Shown here piece after piece: positions 16,954-25,362 of a stretch of 35,102 nt of DNA; position 1 is the first letter of the stretch; every line of letters begins with the position of its first letter. Both the position numbers and the translations under genes were made by a program. The stretch lies in NCBI GenBank assembly GCA_030747485.1, contig JASLKP010000016.1:1-35102 (forward strand), in the 5' to 3' direction. The notes beneath the pieces are model-generated. The model was not told the origin of the DNA. It searched no databases and saw nothing but the letters and a program-made list of their open reading frames with translations. The DNA is from Candidatus Thalassarchaeaceae archaeon. Lineage in GTDB: Archaea; Thermoplasmatota; Poseidoniia; Poseidoniales; Thalassarchaeaceae.

Positions 16954-17682
16954 TTATGATGATACTTCTTCCATGGGTTGCGCTTCCAATCGATCTAAAC
17001 TGGGTTGAACTTGCCACCTCCATAATGCAGCAAGTAGAATGATTGCTGTCACGAGGTCTAGGATGAAATGCTGCTTTGTGGTAAGAATGGATAAGGACAT
17101 GAGAATCCACCATATGGCAACTGCCCATTGTTTGATGGGCTGATGTTTCCACCATCGAATGGCGAAGAGCGTGAATAATCCAGCCGTACTAACATGTAGA
17201 CTTGGCCAAGAGTTGTAAGGTGAATCCATGAACCATAGACTTTCGAACATCGATAAGAAAATTGGATGCATTGTATCGACTGCATCCTTGGCTTGTGAAC
17301 GAATATGTACTTCGCCCGGGCAAATGATAAACCAAAGATTTGAGATGAATGCGAGGACGATTAGCGCCTGACTCAACAACAATGCTTCATGTCGTGCTTT
17401 CTTCGTATCGGGCATTGAAAACAAAGGCAATGGATAGAAGAAATAGAACAGCGATTGATAGATAATGACAGTCCAAGCAATGAATGGAATTGAGAAGTCC
17501 ATTGAGGTTGTAGGATCAAAGATAGTCACTCCGCGCCAAGCCATGAGGTGATTGGTAATGAGATAGAGAGGGGCGACTATTACAATGTCAATGACGGCCA
17601 TCGCCAATAAAAATCCAATCCGAGTTTCTCTAGCGAGTGGAAATTTCCAAATTGACCAAATGTTGAGAATCCTGTCGCGCAC
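16954..17682 (-). CDS. PAP2-superfamily membrane phosphatase/phosphotransferase
   Basis: 242 residues with about six hydrophobic helices. It carries the PAP2 catalytic motifs in the IPC-synthase/Aur1-like form: NSWPSLHVS (about residues 158-166; equivalent of the Pro-Ser-Gly-His motif) and TTKQHFILDLVTA further on, where His and Asp form the third motif. These enzymes remove or transfer phosphate on lipid head groups such as phosphatidate, polyprenyl phosphate or inositol phospholipids. Its stop lies 14 bases before the start of the YHYH surface-protein gene and it follows gcdH by about 10 bases. The exact lipid substrate cannot be read from sequence. Confidence 0.8.
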   Translation of the reverse strand: MRDRILNIWSIWKFPLARETRIGFLLAMAVIDIVIVAPLYLITNHLMAWRGVTIFDPTTSMDFSIPFIAWTVIIYQSLFYFFYPLPLFSMPDTKKARHEALLLSQALIVLAFISNLWFIICPGEVHIRSQAKDAVDTMHPIFLSMFESLWFMDSPYNSWPSLHVSTAGLFTLFAIRWWKHQPIKQWAVAIWWILMSLSILTTKQHFILDLVTAIILLAALWRWQVQPSLDRLEAQPMEEVSS

Positions 17683-17691
17683 GCGAACACC

Positions 17692-18870
17692 TCACTTGAG
17701 ATTTCGAGTGAATGATTGGATGCCAGTAATATGGCGTGCCAAAATCAAGTTGTGAATGTCGTGTGTCCCTTCGTAGGTTTTGACAGATTCAAGATTGTTC
17801 ATGTGACGCATGATTGGATATTCGCTGGTCACACCATTTGCACCATGGATATCTCTAGCTACCCTTGCAATGTCCAGGGCGATGTCAACATTGTTCATTT
17901 TGGCAAGACTAACAAACTCTGGAATCCAATTGTCGCTATCGACCTTTTGTCCTAGGTGGTAGGCGAGCAGTTGCGCCTTTGTAATCTCCCGAAGCATGGT
18001 TGCGAGTTTCATTTGAATCAATTGGAAAGAGGCAATGGGGTGGTCGAATTGAATTCTCTCGAGAGAGTATTTCTTTGCCGCATCAAAGCAGGCTTGAGCT
18101 GCCCCAATACTACCCCATGCGATCCCGTATCGTGCACGGTTCAAACATGAGAATGGGCCAGACAAACCCTTTGCCTCGGGTAATAATCGATCTTTCGGAA
18201 TTTTACAATCTTGGAATACAAGTTCACTTGTGACAGATGCTCGAAGACTGTGCTTGCCTTTCTGTTCAGGTGCACTGAATCCTTCATCACCCATTTCGAC
18301 AATAAATCCTCGAATCACTCCATCCAGTTTTGCCCAAACAATTGCAAGGTCACAGATTGTACCATTTGTAATCCACATCTTGGCACCATTCAGAAGATAA
18401 TGGTCGCCCTTGTCTTCGGCTTTGGTAATCATGCCTCCTGGATTTGAACCAAAATCTGGTTCTGTGAGCCCAAAGCAACCGATTAATTCACCAGTGGCCA
18501 TCTTTGGTAGATACTTGTGTTTCTGTTCTTCTGTACCGAACTTGTGGATGGGGTGCATAGAGAGTGAACCCTGAACACTGGCAAATGAACGAAGTCCACT
18601 ATCTCCTCGCTCTAATTCTCTACATACAACCCCGTAAGCGGTGTATGACATACCTGCACATCCGTACTCTTCAGGAACTACCATCCCAAGAATACCCATT
18701 TCACCAAGGTCGTTAATCCATTCTTGGGGGAATGTCCCATCAAGATAATGTTGTTCGATATTTGGAATGACCTTTTCATCAACCCAATCGCGAACCATAT
18801 CGCGTAGCATAATTTCCTCGTCATTCAGAAGGTCGTCGACGTTGTAGAAGTCCAATGCCTCGTACGCCAT
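17692..18870 (-). CDS. gcdH: glutaryl-CoA dehydrogenase (acyl-CoA dehydrogenase family)
   Basis: 392 residues from ATG 18870; an in-frame ATG at 18903 would add 11. It closely follows glutaryl-CoA dehydrogenase from memory of the human enzyme: ELERGDSGLRS keeps Glu87, Arg94 and Ser95 that hold the glutaryl carboxylate, GCFGLTEPDFGSNP binds FAD, FSCLNRARYGIAWG is nearly the same, and TYEGTHDIH carries the catalytic base Glu367 (human Glu370). It oxidises and decarboxylates glutaryl-CoA to crotonyl-CoA in lysine and tryptophan breakdown, giving electrons to ETF, which is encoded about 5 kb away. The gene has a leader with competing G/C-run hairpins. Confidence 0.92.
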   Translation of the reverse strand: MAYEALDFYNVDDLLNDEEIMLRDMVRDWVDEKVIPNIEQHYLDGTFPQEWINDLGEMGILGMVVPEEYGCAGMSYTAYGVVCRELERGDSGLRSFASVQGSLSMHPIHKFGTEEQKHKYLPKMATGELIGCFGLTEPDFGSNPGGMITKAEDKGDHYLLNGAKMWITNGTICDLAIVWAKLDGVIRGFIVEMGDEGFSAPEQKGKHSLRASVTSELVFQDCKIPKDRLLPEAKGLSGPFSCLNRARYGIAWGSIGAAQACFDAAKKYSLERIQFDHPIASFQLIQMKLATMLREITKAQLLAYHLGQKVDSDNWIPEFVSLAKMNNVDIALDIARVARDIHGANGVTSEYPIMRHMNNLESVKTYEGTHDIHNLILARHITGIQSFTRNLK

Positions 18871-18888
18871 AGTCAACGCGCACAACAA

Positions 18889-18927
18889 CCCCCCTTTGAA
18901 CATTGGCTACGCCCCCCAAGGGGGGCG
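18889..18927 (-). promoter_or_regulatory. competing G/C-run hairpins before gcdH
   Basis: CGCCCCCC-AA-GGGGGGCG (18910-18927) is a perfect inverted repeat beginning three bases after the upstream gene's stop. The AAGGGGGG at 18918-18925 can instead pair with CCCCCCTT at 18889-18896. The two 8-bp stems share the same run and cannot form together. The ATG at 18903 lies inside the second loop and the ATG at 18870 lies beyond it. Confidence 0.55.
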
Positions 18928-18929
18928 AA

Positions 18930-20204
18930 TCAACGATTTTTCTTGGACCGGGCTAATTTCTTAGCATCTTTTTCTGCAGCCACTCTACGTTGTTCACTCG
19001 CTTCGTGTTTGGAATTTCGGCGTTCGTGATATTTGCGTTGTAGAGTTTCACTATTCATGAAAATCAATCCCAAAACAACACCAGGGACTGCGATGATGAC
19101 CATGGCTCCAACCACATATGAAATCATACTGTCAGTCCAAGCATTGCTTTCTATTTCTGGATGAAATTGGATGATGGCTCCATAGGATGTTACGAGGTAA
19201 CCGACATAATCGTCATCCACTGTTGTCCATGATCCGACGAGTCGTTCACCCGCCAATGCACTGCTAGCATTCATCACATCACTATTCGATATCCATCCAT
19301 ACGCTTCGTCATCTGGGATGTCCCACGCGATGACTTGAAATGGCGACATCGTGATTAGTGATTCACCAGTGACTCGTTGATGAACATGGGTAAACTCTCC
19401 CTGTATTTCGTATAGGATTTTGATCATCACTACGGATTGTTCTGGATGGTCGGTGTCTAAACTGATGATCCCAACGCCACGTTCGTCACCAATGGCAATA
19501 CATTTGTCACTAAATGGGTCTGCACAACTAACGCCGTGCCACATTCGTGATTCTCCACCTATCCAGTACAACGTGTGTTCTGTTCGACTGTCGACAATGG
19601 CCAATCCATCATCGAGTGTTGAAATCAGGCAGAGGTTAATTTCGGGATGACAATCGATATCAGTGATTTGACTACCACTCTCAGTGACAAGCAGTTCAAA
19701 CACAGCATTCCCTGACTCTCCTTCGTGATAGGCCCAAATCCACCCATCTTGGCCACCTACATATGCGTACGAACCAGCCGTATTCCATGTCACTGCATGG
19801 ATATCGATTCCACTGAGTTGCCCTGCAGTATCTACAGTTGTCAGCGAATGGTCTTCCTCAGCATATCGAAGCAAAGTTCCTCCATCGCCTCCAAGTAATG
19901 CTGTATTGCCTCTTGGATGCCAACTAATTGAGCGAAACGTTTCCACATTTTCGTGAGCCAATTCGATTTGTTCATTTGGATTATCGCCATCTAATAGTCG
20001 TGCATATCCATCGGCACCCGCAACGAGGATTTTCTGTGTTGATGAGCCACCTGAAGCCACCGCCTCAAGCCCAAGGTCCCCTTCTGACAACCAAATGGGG
20101 TTCTCCAATTCTACTGCCGAGTCAGTTGCTGCCGCATTCATTGCAATACTCGGGAGGAATAGTAGGGCGACCAGCACCACACATAGGTGGGTTCTCGTGG
20201 ACAT
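18930..20204 (-). CDS. membrane-anchored beta-propeller (WD40-like) protein
   Basis: 424 residues from the ATG at 20204 (Met-11 of the open frame). A signal peptide (HLCVVLVALLFLPSIAMNAAA) is followed by about seven repeated blade-like units (SISWHPRGNTALLGGDGG; AVTWNTAGSYAYVGGQDGWIWAY; ITDIDCHPEINLCLISTLDDG). A membrane helix (about residues 360-385) and a strongly basic C-terminal tail (RKYHERRNSKHE; KKLARSKKNR) complete it. The layout puts the propeller outside and a Lys/Arg tail inside. No catalytic motif is seen; a binding or scaffold role is likely. It is divergent from the DUF5611 gene. Confidence 0.75.
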   Translation of the reverse strand: MSTRTHLCVVLVALLFLPSIAMNAAATDSAVELENPIWLSEGDLGLEAVASGGSSTQKILVAGADGYARLLDGDNPNEQIELAHENVETFRSISWHPRGNTALLGGDGGTLLRYAEEDHSLTTVDTAGQLSGIDIHAVTWNTAGSYAYVGGQDGWIWAYHEGESGNAVFELLVTESGSQITDIDCHPEINLCLISTLDDGLAIVDSRTEHTLYWIGGESRMWHGVSCADPFSDKCIAIGDERGVGIISLDTDHPEQSVVMIKILYEIQGEFTHVHQRVTGESLITMSPFQVIAWDIPDDEAYGWISNSDVMNASSALAGERLVGSWTTVDDDYVGYLVTSYGAIIQFHPEIESNAWTDSMISYVVGAMVIIAVPGVVLGLIFMNSETLQRKYHERRNSKHEASEQRRVAAEKDAKKLARSKKNR

Positions 20205-20294
20205 TACCCCGCGGACTCCAGTCCCCCGTATCACCCTTGTTGACGACTATGCCGAGCCGCGACCCTTAACGACGTGTTACCACTCGGAGGTGGT

Positions 20295-20807
20295 ATGGAG
20301 ACGTTTGAAGTCAAGCGAGGATTAGTCAAGAAGTTAGCAGCAGATGGAGGTTTATCTGGTCTGGCGAGCCAACATTTTGATGTTGTAAATGGTCAAGGTG
20401 ACGCCTTTGAAGGGAGTCATGGAATCATGACGAGTATCACAGCAGAATACAACGCTATGGGCAAATTAGTGGTCGATGTAAACCAAGAGCGACCTGATTT
20501 TGACGACCCTGATGCGATGGAGGTCGCGATGGATAGTCGCAAGCGTTGGTCGGCATTCCTCGATGAAGCCACAGGATATTCAGCCAAGCAGCGTGGTGAC
20601 AAAGCGAAGGAATTCGCCAAGAAGGCATCAAAGGCCAAATCTGGAATCAGCCAAGCTCGAAAATTCATGGAGATGGCCACTAATCTTTCTGATGATACCA
20701 AGGCAGAGGCTGAATCAATGATCGAGGAAATCGAAGCAGCTCTTGAGGCTGGTGACAATACAAAAGCAGCCGGTCGCGCAGAAAAACTTGGTAAGTTACT
20801 GGGATGA
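20295..20807 (+). CDS. DUF5611-like protein
   Basis: 170 residues from ATG 20295, chosen over the GTG-like upstream start because GGAGGT (20286-20291) lies just upstream. The N-terminal half (METFEVKRG at the start, FLDEATGYSAKQRGDKA around residues 90-106) resembles the archaeal DUF5611 family, which ends in a 'FL-x-x-TGYTAKER' motif. The C-terminal 65 residues are an added charged helical hairpin (AKSGISQARKFMEMA; IEEIEAALEAGDNTKAAGRAEKL), likely a coiled coil. Function unknown. It sits 26 bases before tyrS. Confidence 0.6.
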   Translation: METFEVKRGLVKKLAADGGLSGLASQHFDVVNGQGDAFEGSHGIMTSITAEYNAMGKLVVDVNQERPDFDDPDAMEVAMDSRKRWSAFLDEATGYSAKQRGDKAKEFAKKASKAKSGISQARKFMEMATNLSDDTKAEAESMIEEIEAALEAGDNTKAAGRAEKLGKLLG

Positions 20808-20833
20808 AGTACAACACTCTATAGGCGATTATA

Positions 20834-21898
20834 ATGGATGCAGAAACTCGACTAACGATGATTACTGGGGCTGCCCAGGAAGTCGTGGGTGTCGAACATC
20901 TCACCTCGCGAATCGAAGATGGTGGTACAATCAATGCATATGTGGGATTTGAACCGAGTGGAAAGGCACATGTCGGTTGGAAAGTGATTTCCCTCAATTT
21001 ACGAAGGATGCTTGACGCTGATGTAAATGTCATGATTTTTATGGCTGATTGGCATGCTTGGGTAAATGACAAATTTGGCGGGGACATGGAAAAAATACAG
21101 ATTACTGCCAAGTATATGGAAGAAGTATTCCGTGCATTATTGGACCATCCTGATGAAGGGGATGGCCCTGGTCAGATCAGATTTGTGTATGCCTCAACAC
21201 TCATGGAGAGTGGTGATTACTGGGCTCGGGTTCTCCGCTGTTCAAAGAACATGAGTCTATCACGAGTTCGACGTACGTTCAGTATCATGGGTAGGGGTGA
21301 AGACAGTGAAGATGGGGACTTGTCAAAATTCTTCTATCCAGCCATGCAGGCAGCTGACATTTTTGAGATGAACATCGACATCGCAATTGGTGGCATGGAT
21401 CAGCGTAAAGCACACATGTACATGCGAGAAGTTGCAGATCATTGGGGTTGGCCCAAGGCCACCTGCATCCATACTCCAATCATTTCTGGCCTGAAGAGTG
21501 CAGGCTCTCGAATGGATTCATTTGACCATAAAATGTCAAAATCCGATCCTTCGGGTGCAATTCTCCTCCACGATGGTCCTGAACGTATGCGCAAGAAGAT
21601 GCGAAAAGCCTACCTTGATGTTGAGAAAGACGATTCTCCAATCTATGAATTACTTCGATACGTGATTCTACCTGAACAAGGTTCGATTACCGTGACCCCC
21701 AATCCTGAATATGGCGACCCCTCCACATACAACTCTGTAGAGGCTTTCATCCAAGCAGTTGGAGATGGAAATGTACATCCATTGGATGCTAAATTTGCTG
21801 TGGCAGATGCGGTTTCTGCGAGCCTCCAAGGATTGACCAATCATTTCGATGAAAACCCGGCGGCATTGCAAGCAGTTTCAGAAATCACGGGACAGTGA
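20834..21898 (+). CDS. tyrS: tyrosyl-tRNA synthetase, archaeal/eukaryotic type
   Basis: 354 residues, the length of archaeal TyrRS. It has the class I signature region YVGFEPSGKAHVGW (HIGH equivalent), the ADWHAWVND helix, the tyrosine-binding GGMDQRKAHMYMRE, and the KMSKS loop HKMSKSDPSG. It charges tRNA-Tyr. The archaeal TyrRS lacks the bacterial S4 domain, as here. The ATG at 20834 has no obvious Shine-Dalgarno sequence. Confidence 0.95.
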   Translation: MDAETRLTMITGAAQEVVGVEHLTSRIEDGGTINAYVGFEPSGKAHVGWKVISLNLRRMLDADVNVMIFMADWHAWVNDKFGGDMEKIQITAKYMEEVFRALLDHPDEGDGPGQIRFVYASTLMESGDYWARVLRCSKNMSLSRVRRTFSIMGRGEDSEDGDLSKFFYPAMQAADIFEMNIDIAIGGMDQRKAHMYMREVADHWGWPKATCIHTPIISGLKSAGSRMDSFDHKMSKSDPSGAILLHDGPERMRKKMRKAYLDVEKDDSPIYELLRYVILPEQGSITVTPNPEYGDPSTYNSVEAFIQAVGDGNVHPLDAKFAVADAVSASLQGLTNHFDENPAALQAVSEITGQ

Positions 21899-22049
21899 GT
21901 GAATACTGACTCATGATACATCGCGTCCACAGATTGAATACACTCGCATTTGTATGGTATCCTGATGTTTGCCCACATTGAAGCGATGTCCTACGCATCA
22001 TTCAAAGACAAAGACGAATCGGCCGGAACCATACTTGGGGGGATTAGTG
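21899..22049. other. tyrS-hmgS intergenic region
   Basis: 151 bases without a convincing gene. It ends in GGGGGG (22037-22042), the ribosome-binding site that fixes the HMG-CoA synthase start at 22050. The frame is open upstream of that start, but the codons look non-coding. No clear TATA box could be picked out. Confidence 0.4.
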
Positions 22050-23606
22050 ATGACCAATGTTGGAATTGATGATATTGCGATTCATTTCCCTCACCTATAT
22101 CTGGACATGAAAGATTTCGCAGAAATGCGTGGTGCGGATTATGGTAAACTCAACAAAGGACTTGGTTTAAGCGCAATGTCGGTACCTGACTTTCACGAAG
22201 ATACTGCAACCATGGGTGCAAATGCAGTTACTCGTTTAATTGATCGTAATGGCCTTGACCCAAGCAAAATCGGTCGTATGTATCTTGGAACTGAGAGTGC
22301 CTTGGACGGTGCCAAGCCGACTGCGACCTATATTCTGGATATGCTTACCCAAAGATACGGTCCACGATTTGGAGACGATTGCTTTCGAAATTGTGACGTT
22401 GTCGACATGACATTCGCTTGTATCGGGGCAGTCGATGCCTTACACAATACCCTAGATTGGGTCGCTCGTGGTGGCGATGATGGTGAACGTATCGGCATTG
22501 TCGTCTTCAGTGATAACGCGAAATACGACCTTGAGTCTGCTGGAGAATATACACAGGGTGCAGGAGGCGGTGCTCTCCTCATCAGATATAATCCACGATT
22601 GTTGACCATTCCAGATCGTTGGGGAGTTTCCACTTCACCCGTACATGATTTCTTCAAGCCACGACGTGAAGTATCCATTCGTTCAGTGATATCTCATGTC
22701 ATGCAACTTGCCAAGGAAACTGGTGCGTCAATGAAGGAAGGCTTGGTCGACCGAATGATTCGACATTTGCCAGAATCAACCGTTCGTCGCCTTGGCATTT
22801 TTAGCCATGGCGAACACACGGTTCAAGTTCATCGCGATGAACCTGTATTTGACGGTCAGTTCTCCAATCAGTGCTACCAAGATGCTGTGACAGAGGCCTT
22901 CCGTGATTTCCGAGAAAAGGCCGTCAAAGATGGCCGTTGGAGTTATGATGATCCTACTGTTCTGACGGAGGATTGGAAACGCATCATCATGCATCTTCCA
23001 TACGCGTTCCAAGCAAAACGAATGTTCCCTGCCGTCTTTGCCTATGAACGAAGAGAACGCGCATCATGGGATGATGTGGAAGATGAAATCGGTTTGCCTC
23101 CTAGTCTAGATGACTTCGATGAAACTCCTGAGGGTGTCATTGAGCACGAGAAAGCGATGGATGCTTATCGAAGAGCCATTTCAAAGACTGAAGCCTACCG
23201 TGAATTTCACGCTGAACGCATTGAGAAGGGCCAGCGTGCTAGTAGTCTGATTGGAAATCAATACACTGGTTCAATCTTCCTTGCCATGATGTCAACGTTT
23301 GAATCGGATTACGAAGCGGATTCACTCTTAGAAGGTAATCGATTTGGATTGTGTGGGTATGGTTCTGGAGCCAAAGCGAAGGTGTTTGAGGGAATCGTCA
23401 GTGATCGTTGGCGAGAAGTTGTTGCCAGTTGGAATATGTTTGAGCGAATGGCTGGTCGTTTGGCCATTGACAAGGTGACCTACGAGGCATTACACAAGGG
23501 AACCTACGAGGGTTCAGTGGTCATGCCAAGAGGCGAGTTTGCATTGGTTGAAGTCGAAGAGGAGGGTGTCAGAGAAGGTGCCCGAAACTATACTTGGGTT
23601 GAATGA
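22050..23606 (+). CDS. hydroxymethylglutaryl-CoA synthase, long eukaryotic/bacterial-like form
   Basis: 518 residues from ATG 22050 with GGGGGG upstream. Catalytic residues fit HMG-CoA synthase: Glu82 in LGTESALDGAKP, Cys124 in DMTFACIGAVDAL and His at about 315 in MHLPYAFQAKRMF. The C-terminal YTGSIFLAMMS and GLCGYGSGAKA also match. It condenses acetoacetyl-CoA with acetyl-CoA for the mevalonate pathway that makes archaeal isoprenoid lipids. Most archaeal HMG-CoA synthases are about 350 residues and are encoded with thiolase and DUF35; this one is about 520 residues, the length of eukaryotic enzymes, and lacks those neighbours. It contains a charged insertion at about residues 330-400. Confidence 0.88.
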   Translation: MTNVGIDDIAIHFPHLYLDMKDFAEMRGADYGKLNKGLGLSAMSVPDFHEDTATMGANAVTRLIDRNGLDPSKIGRMYLGTESALDGAKPTATYILDMLTQRYGPRFGDDCFRNCDVVDMTFACIGAVDALHNTLDWVARGGDDGERIGIVVFSDNAKYDLESAGEYTQGAGGGALLIRYNPRLLTIPDRWGVSTSPVHDFFKPRREVSIRSVISHVMQLAKETGASMKEGLVDRMIRHLPESTVRRLGIFSHGEHTVQVHRDEPVFDGQFSNQCYQDAVTEAFRDFREKAVKDGRWSYDDPTVLTEDWKRIIMHLPYAFQAKRMFPAVFAYERRERASWDDVEDEIGLPPSLDDFDETPEGVIEHEKAMDAYRRAISKTEAYREFHAERIEKGQRASSLIGNQYTGSIFLAMMSTFESDYEADSLLEGNRFGLCGYGSGAKAKVFEGIVSDRWREVVASWNMFERMAGRLAIDKVTYEALHKGTYEGSVVMPRGEFALVEVEEEGVREGARNYTWVE

Positions 23607-23657
23607 GACTTCTCAAGTGCTACAGCGAATCGTTCATAGAGGGACTTCAGGTGGTCG

Positions 23658-23674
23658 CATCACCGTAGGTGATG
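23658..23674 (+). promoter_or_regulatory. hairpin burying the etfB ribosome-binding site
   Basis: CATCACC-GTA-GGTGATG is a perfect 7-bp inverted repeat with a 3-base loop. The 3' arm contains GGTGA (23668-23672), placed six bases before the etfB ATG and complementary to the archaeal 16S rRNA 3' end. The 5' arm (ATCACC) mimics that rRNA end, so folding would hide the ribosome site. Confidence 0.6.
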
Positions 23675-23678
23675 AAGA

Positions 23679-24443
23679 ATGGCCGACATTGCAGTATTGC
23701 TCAAACAAGTACCAGATACCAACGCGAAAATAGTTCTGAATGACGGTCGCGTTGATGAATCTGTCATCAAAAAATGGTCCATGAGTCCTTATGATGAGTA
23801 CGCCCTTGAGGCCGCATTGAGTTTAGGCGGTTCCATTACAGCGATTACGTGTGGACCAGATCGATCAAAGAAGATGCTCACTGATGCTGCGGCAGTTGGT
23901 GCTTCTGAATTACTACACATTTCAGTAGATGATTTGTCTACCTTAGATTCTATTCGTCTTTCAAACATCCTTGCTGCTGCGGTCAAGAAAACAGGTGCAT
24001 CTGTAGTCTTCTGTGGAAAGCAAGCTGCTGATACCAATGCTGGTTCAACTGGTCCAAACGTGGCCAATCTTCTCGGTTCAAGTTGCGTGACAATGGTCAG
24101 TGAATTATCTGGCGATTCTTCTGAATTTGTTGCTCTTCGACCAAGTCCTGATGGTATGGAGAAAGTGAGTATATCATCACCCTGTGTTATTTCGTTTGAC
24201 AAGACCTCAAACGAGTTACGTCGGCCAAATGTCAAAGGAATTATGATGGCTAAGAAGAAGGCTATTGAATCCATTTCACCTGACGATTTGGGCGTGTCAA
24301 CTGCGATGGAATTACATATGGCTACGCACCATTTTTGTGGTTTGAATGCCCCCGAAGAGAAATCTGCTGGACAAATGTTTGAGGGTGCTGAATGCGTTTC
24401 TGATGTGGTGAGTAAATTGCGTAGTGAGGCCAAGGTCATTTGA
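23679..24443 (+). CDS. etfB: electron transfer flavoprotein, beta subunit
   Basis: 254 residues, normal EtfB length. The N-terminal AVLLKQVPDTNAKI, then MSPYDEYALEAAL, FCGKQAADTNAGSTGPNVA (the AMP/FAD loop) and LRRPNVKGIMMAKKK are family landmarks. With EtfA it forms a soluble FAD/AMP heterodimer that takes electrons from acyl-CoA dehydrogenases such as the GCDH in this window. The start at 23679 is preceded by a ribosome-binding site held in a hairpin. etfA follows after 15 bases. Confidence 0.93.
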   Translation: MADIAVLLKQVPDTNAKIVLNDGRVDESVIKKWSMSPYDEYALEAALSLGGSITAITCGPDRSKKMLTDAAAVGASELLHISVDDLSTLDSIRLSNILAAAVKKTGASVVFCGKQAADTNAGSTGPNVANLLGSSCVTMVSELSGDSSEFVALRPSPDGMEKVSISSPCVISFDKTSNELRRPNVKGIMMAKKKAIESISPDDLGVSTAMELHMATHHFCGLNAPEEKSAGQMFEGAECVSDVVSKLRSEAKVI

Positions 24444-24458
24444 GGAGTGTGATGAGAA

Positions 24459-25361
24459 ATGAGTACAATTATTGCTGAAACAACTGGTTCCAATCTACAT
24501 CCTGTCACTGCTCAATTGGTGAGTGCTTCAAATGGTGATGTCATTATTTGTCCGGGTGGTGTCGGTGCATCTGACGCTGCAAATATTGCTGGCGTATCCA
24601 AAGTGATCACTGTAGAAGGTGATTGCTTTTCATCATTCGATGGTGCAGCATGGGCAGCAGCAATGAGCGGTTTGACTTCAGATGGACGTGTCATTCTCGC
24701 AGCCACTCCAAGAGGACGTGAACTTGCCGCACATATCGCCGCTTCACGAAATATACCTGTGATTCAAGATGTCACTGGAGGTAGCCCTAGTCTAATCATG
24801 CACCGCCCGGTCTATTCTGGTAAAGCGATTGAGCATGTGAAGTGTGAGGGGGATTGTGTTGTCACCATCCGTCCGAATTCTTGGCCGGCAGCAGCAGATG
24901 GGGGGAATGCAGAGCAATCCACAGTCAATCAATCTGCTGATGTCACAGTAGCAGTCAAGGAAGCCATTGCCAAGGCAAGTGAGCGCCTAGATGTTTCAGA
25001 TGCTGACATCATCATATCTGGTGGTCGTGGAATGGGAAGTATTGACAATTGGAATGAATTGGAGAAGATAGCAGATCAACTTGGAGCAGCAGTAGGTGCT
25101 TCCAGAGCAGTTGTCGATGAATGGGGTCTATCTCACAGTATCCAAGTGGGACAAACTGGCAAGGTTGTCAATCCCAGCCTCTACATTGCCGTTGGAATTT
25201 CTGGAGCCATTCAACATCTTGCAGGTATGCGTTCAAGCAAGTACATCGTTGCCATCAACAAGGATGCGGACGCACCGATTTTCAGTGTCGCTGACTATGG
25301 AATCGTTGCCACTTGGGAGGATGCACTTCCAGCACTCGCAGAGGCACTTTCCAACCTTTGA
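24459..25361 (+). CDS. etfA: electron transfer flavoprotein, alpha subunit
   Basis: 300 residues. The C-terminal FAD-binding domain is clear: SGGRGMGS, ASRAVVDEWGL, QVGQTGKVVNPSLYIAVGISGAIQH, then IVAINKDADAPIFSVADYGIV. It is the FAD-carrying partner of EtfB. The start has GAGGAGTG just upstream. The next gene, an esterase, begins one base after its stop. Confidence 0.94.
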   Translation: MSTIIAETTGSNLHPVTAQLVSASNGDVIICPGGVGASDAANIAGVSKVITVEGDCFSSFDGAAWAAAMSGLTSDGRVILAATPRGRELAAHIAASRNIPVIQDVTGGSPSLIMHRPVYSGKAIEHVKCEGDCVVTIRPNSWPAAADGGNAEQSTVNQSADVTVAVKEAIAKASERLDVSDADIIISGGRGMGSIDNWNELEKIADQLGAAVGASRAVVDEWGLSHSIQVGQTGKVVNPSLYIAVGISGAIQHLAGMRSSKYIVAINKDADAPIFSVADYGIVATWEDALPALAEALSNL

Positions 25362-25362
25362 G

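Noticed and set aside
16940..17155. Longer N terminus for the YHYH protein
   Set aside because: It overlaps the PAP2 gene; a clear signal anchor begins at Met 16939/16930.
21918..21989. 7-bp inverted repeat ACATCGC ... GCGATGT before HMG-CoA synthase
   Set aside because: Arms are 58 bases apart with no support for a conserved stem; chance is likely.
25096..25362. Longer N terminus for the esterase
   Set aside because: It overlaps the etfA coding sequence in another frame; the ATG at 25363 gives the standard esterase start.
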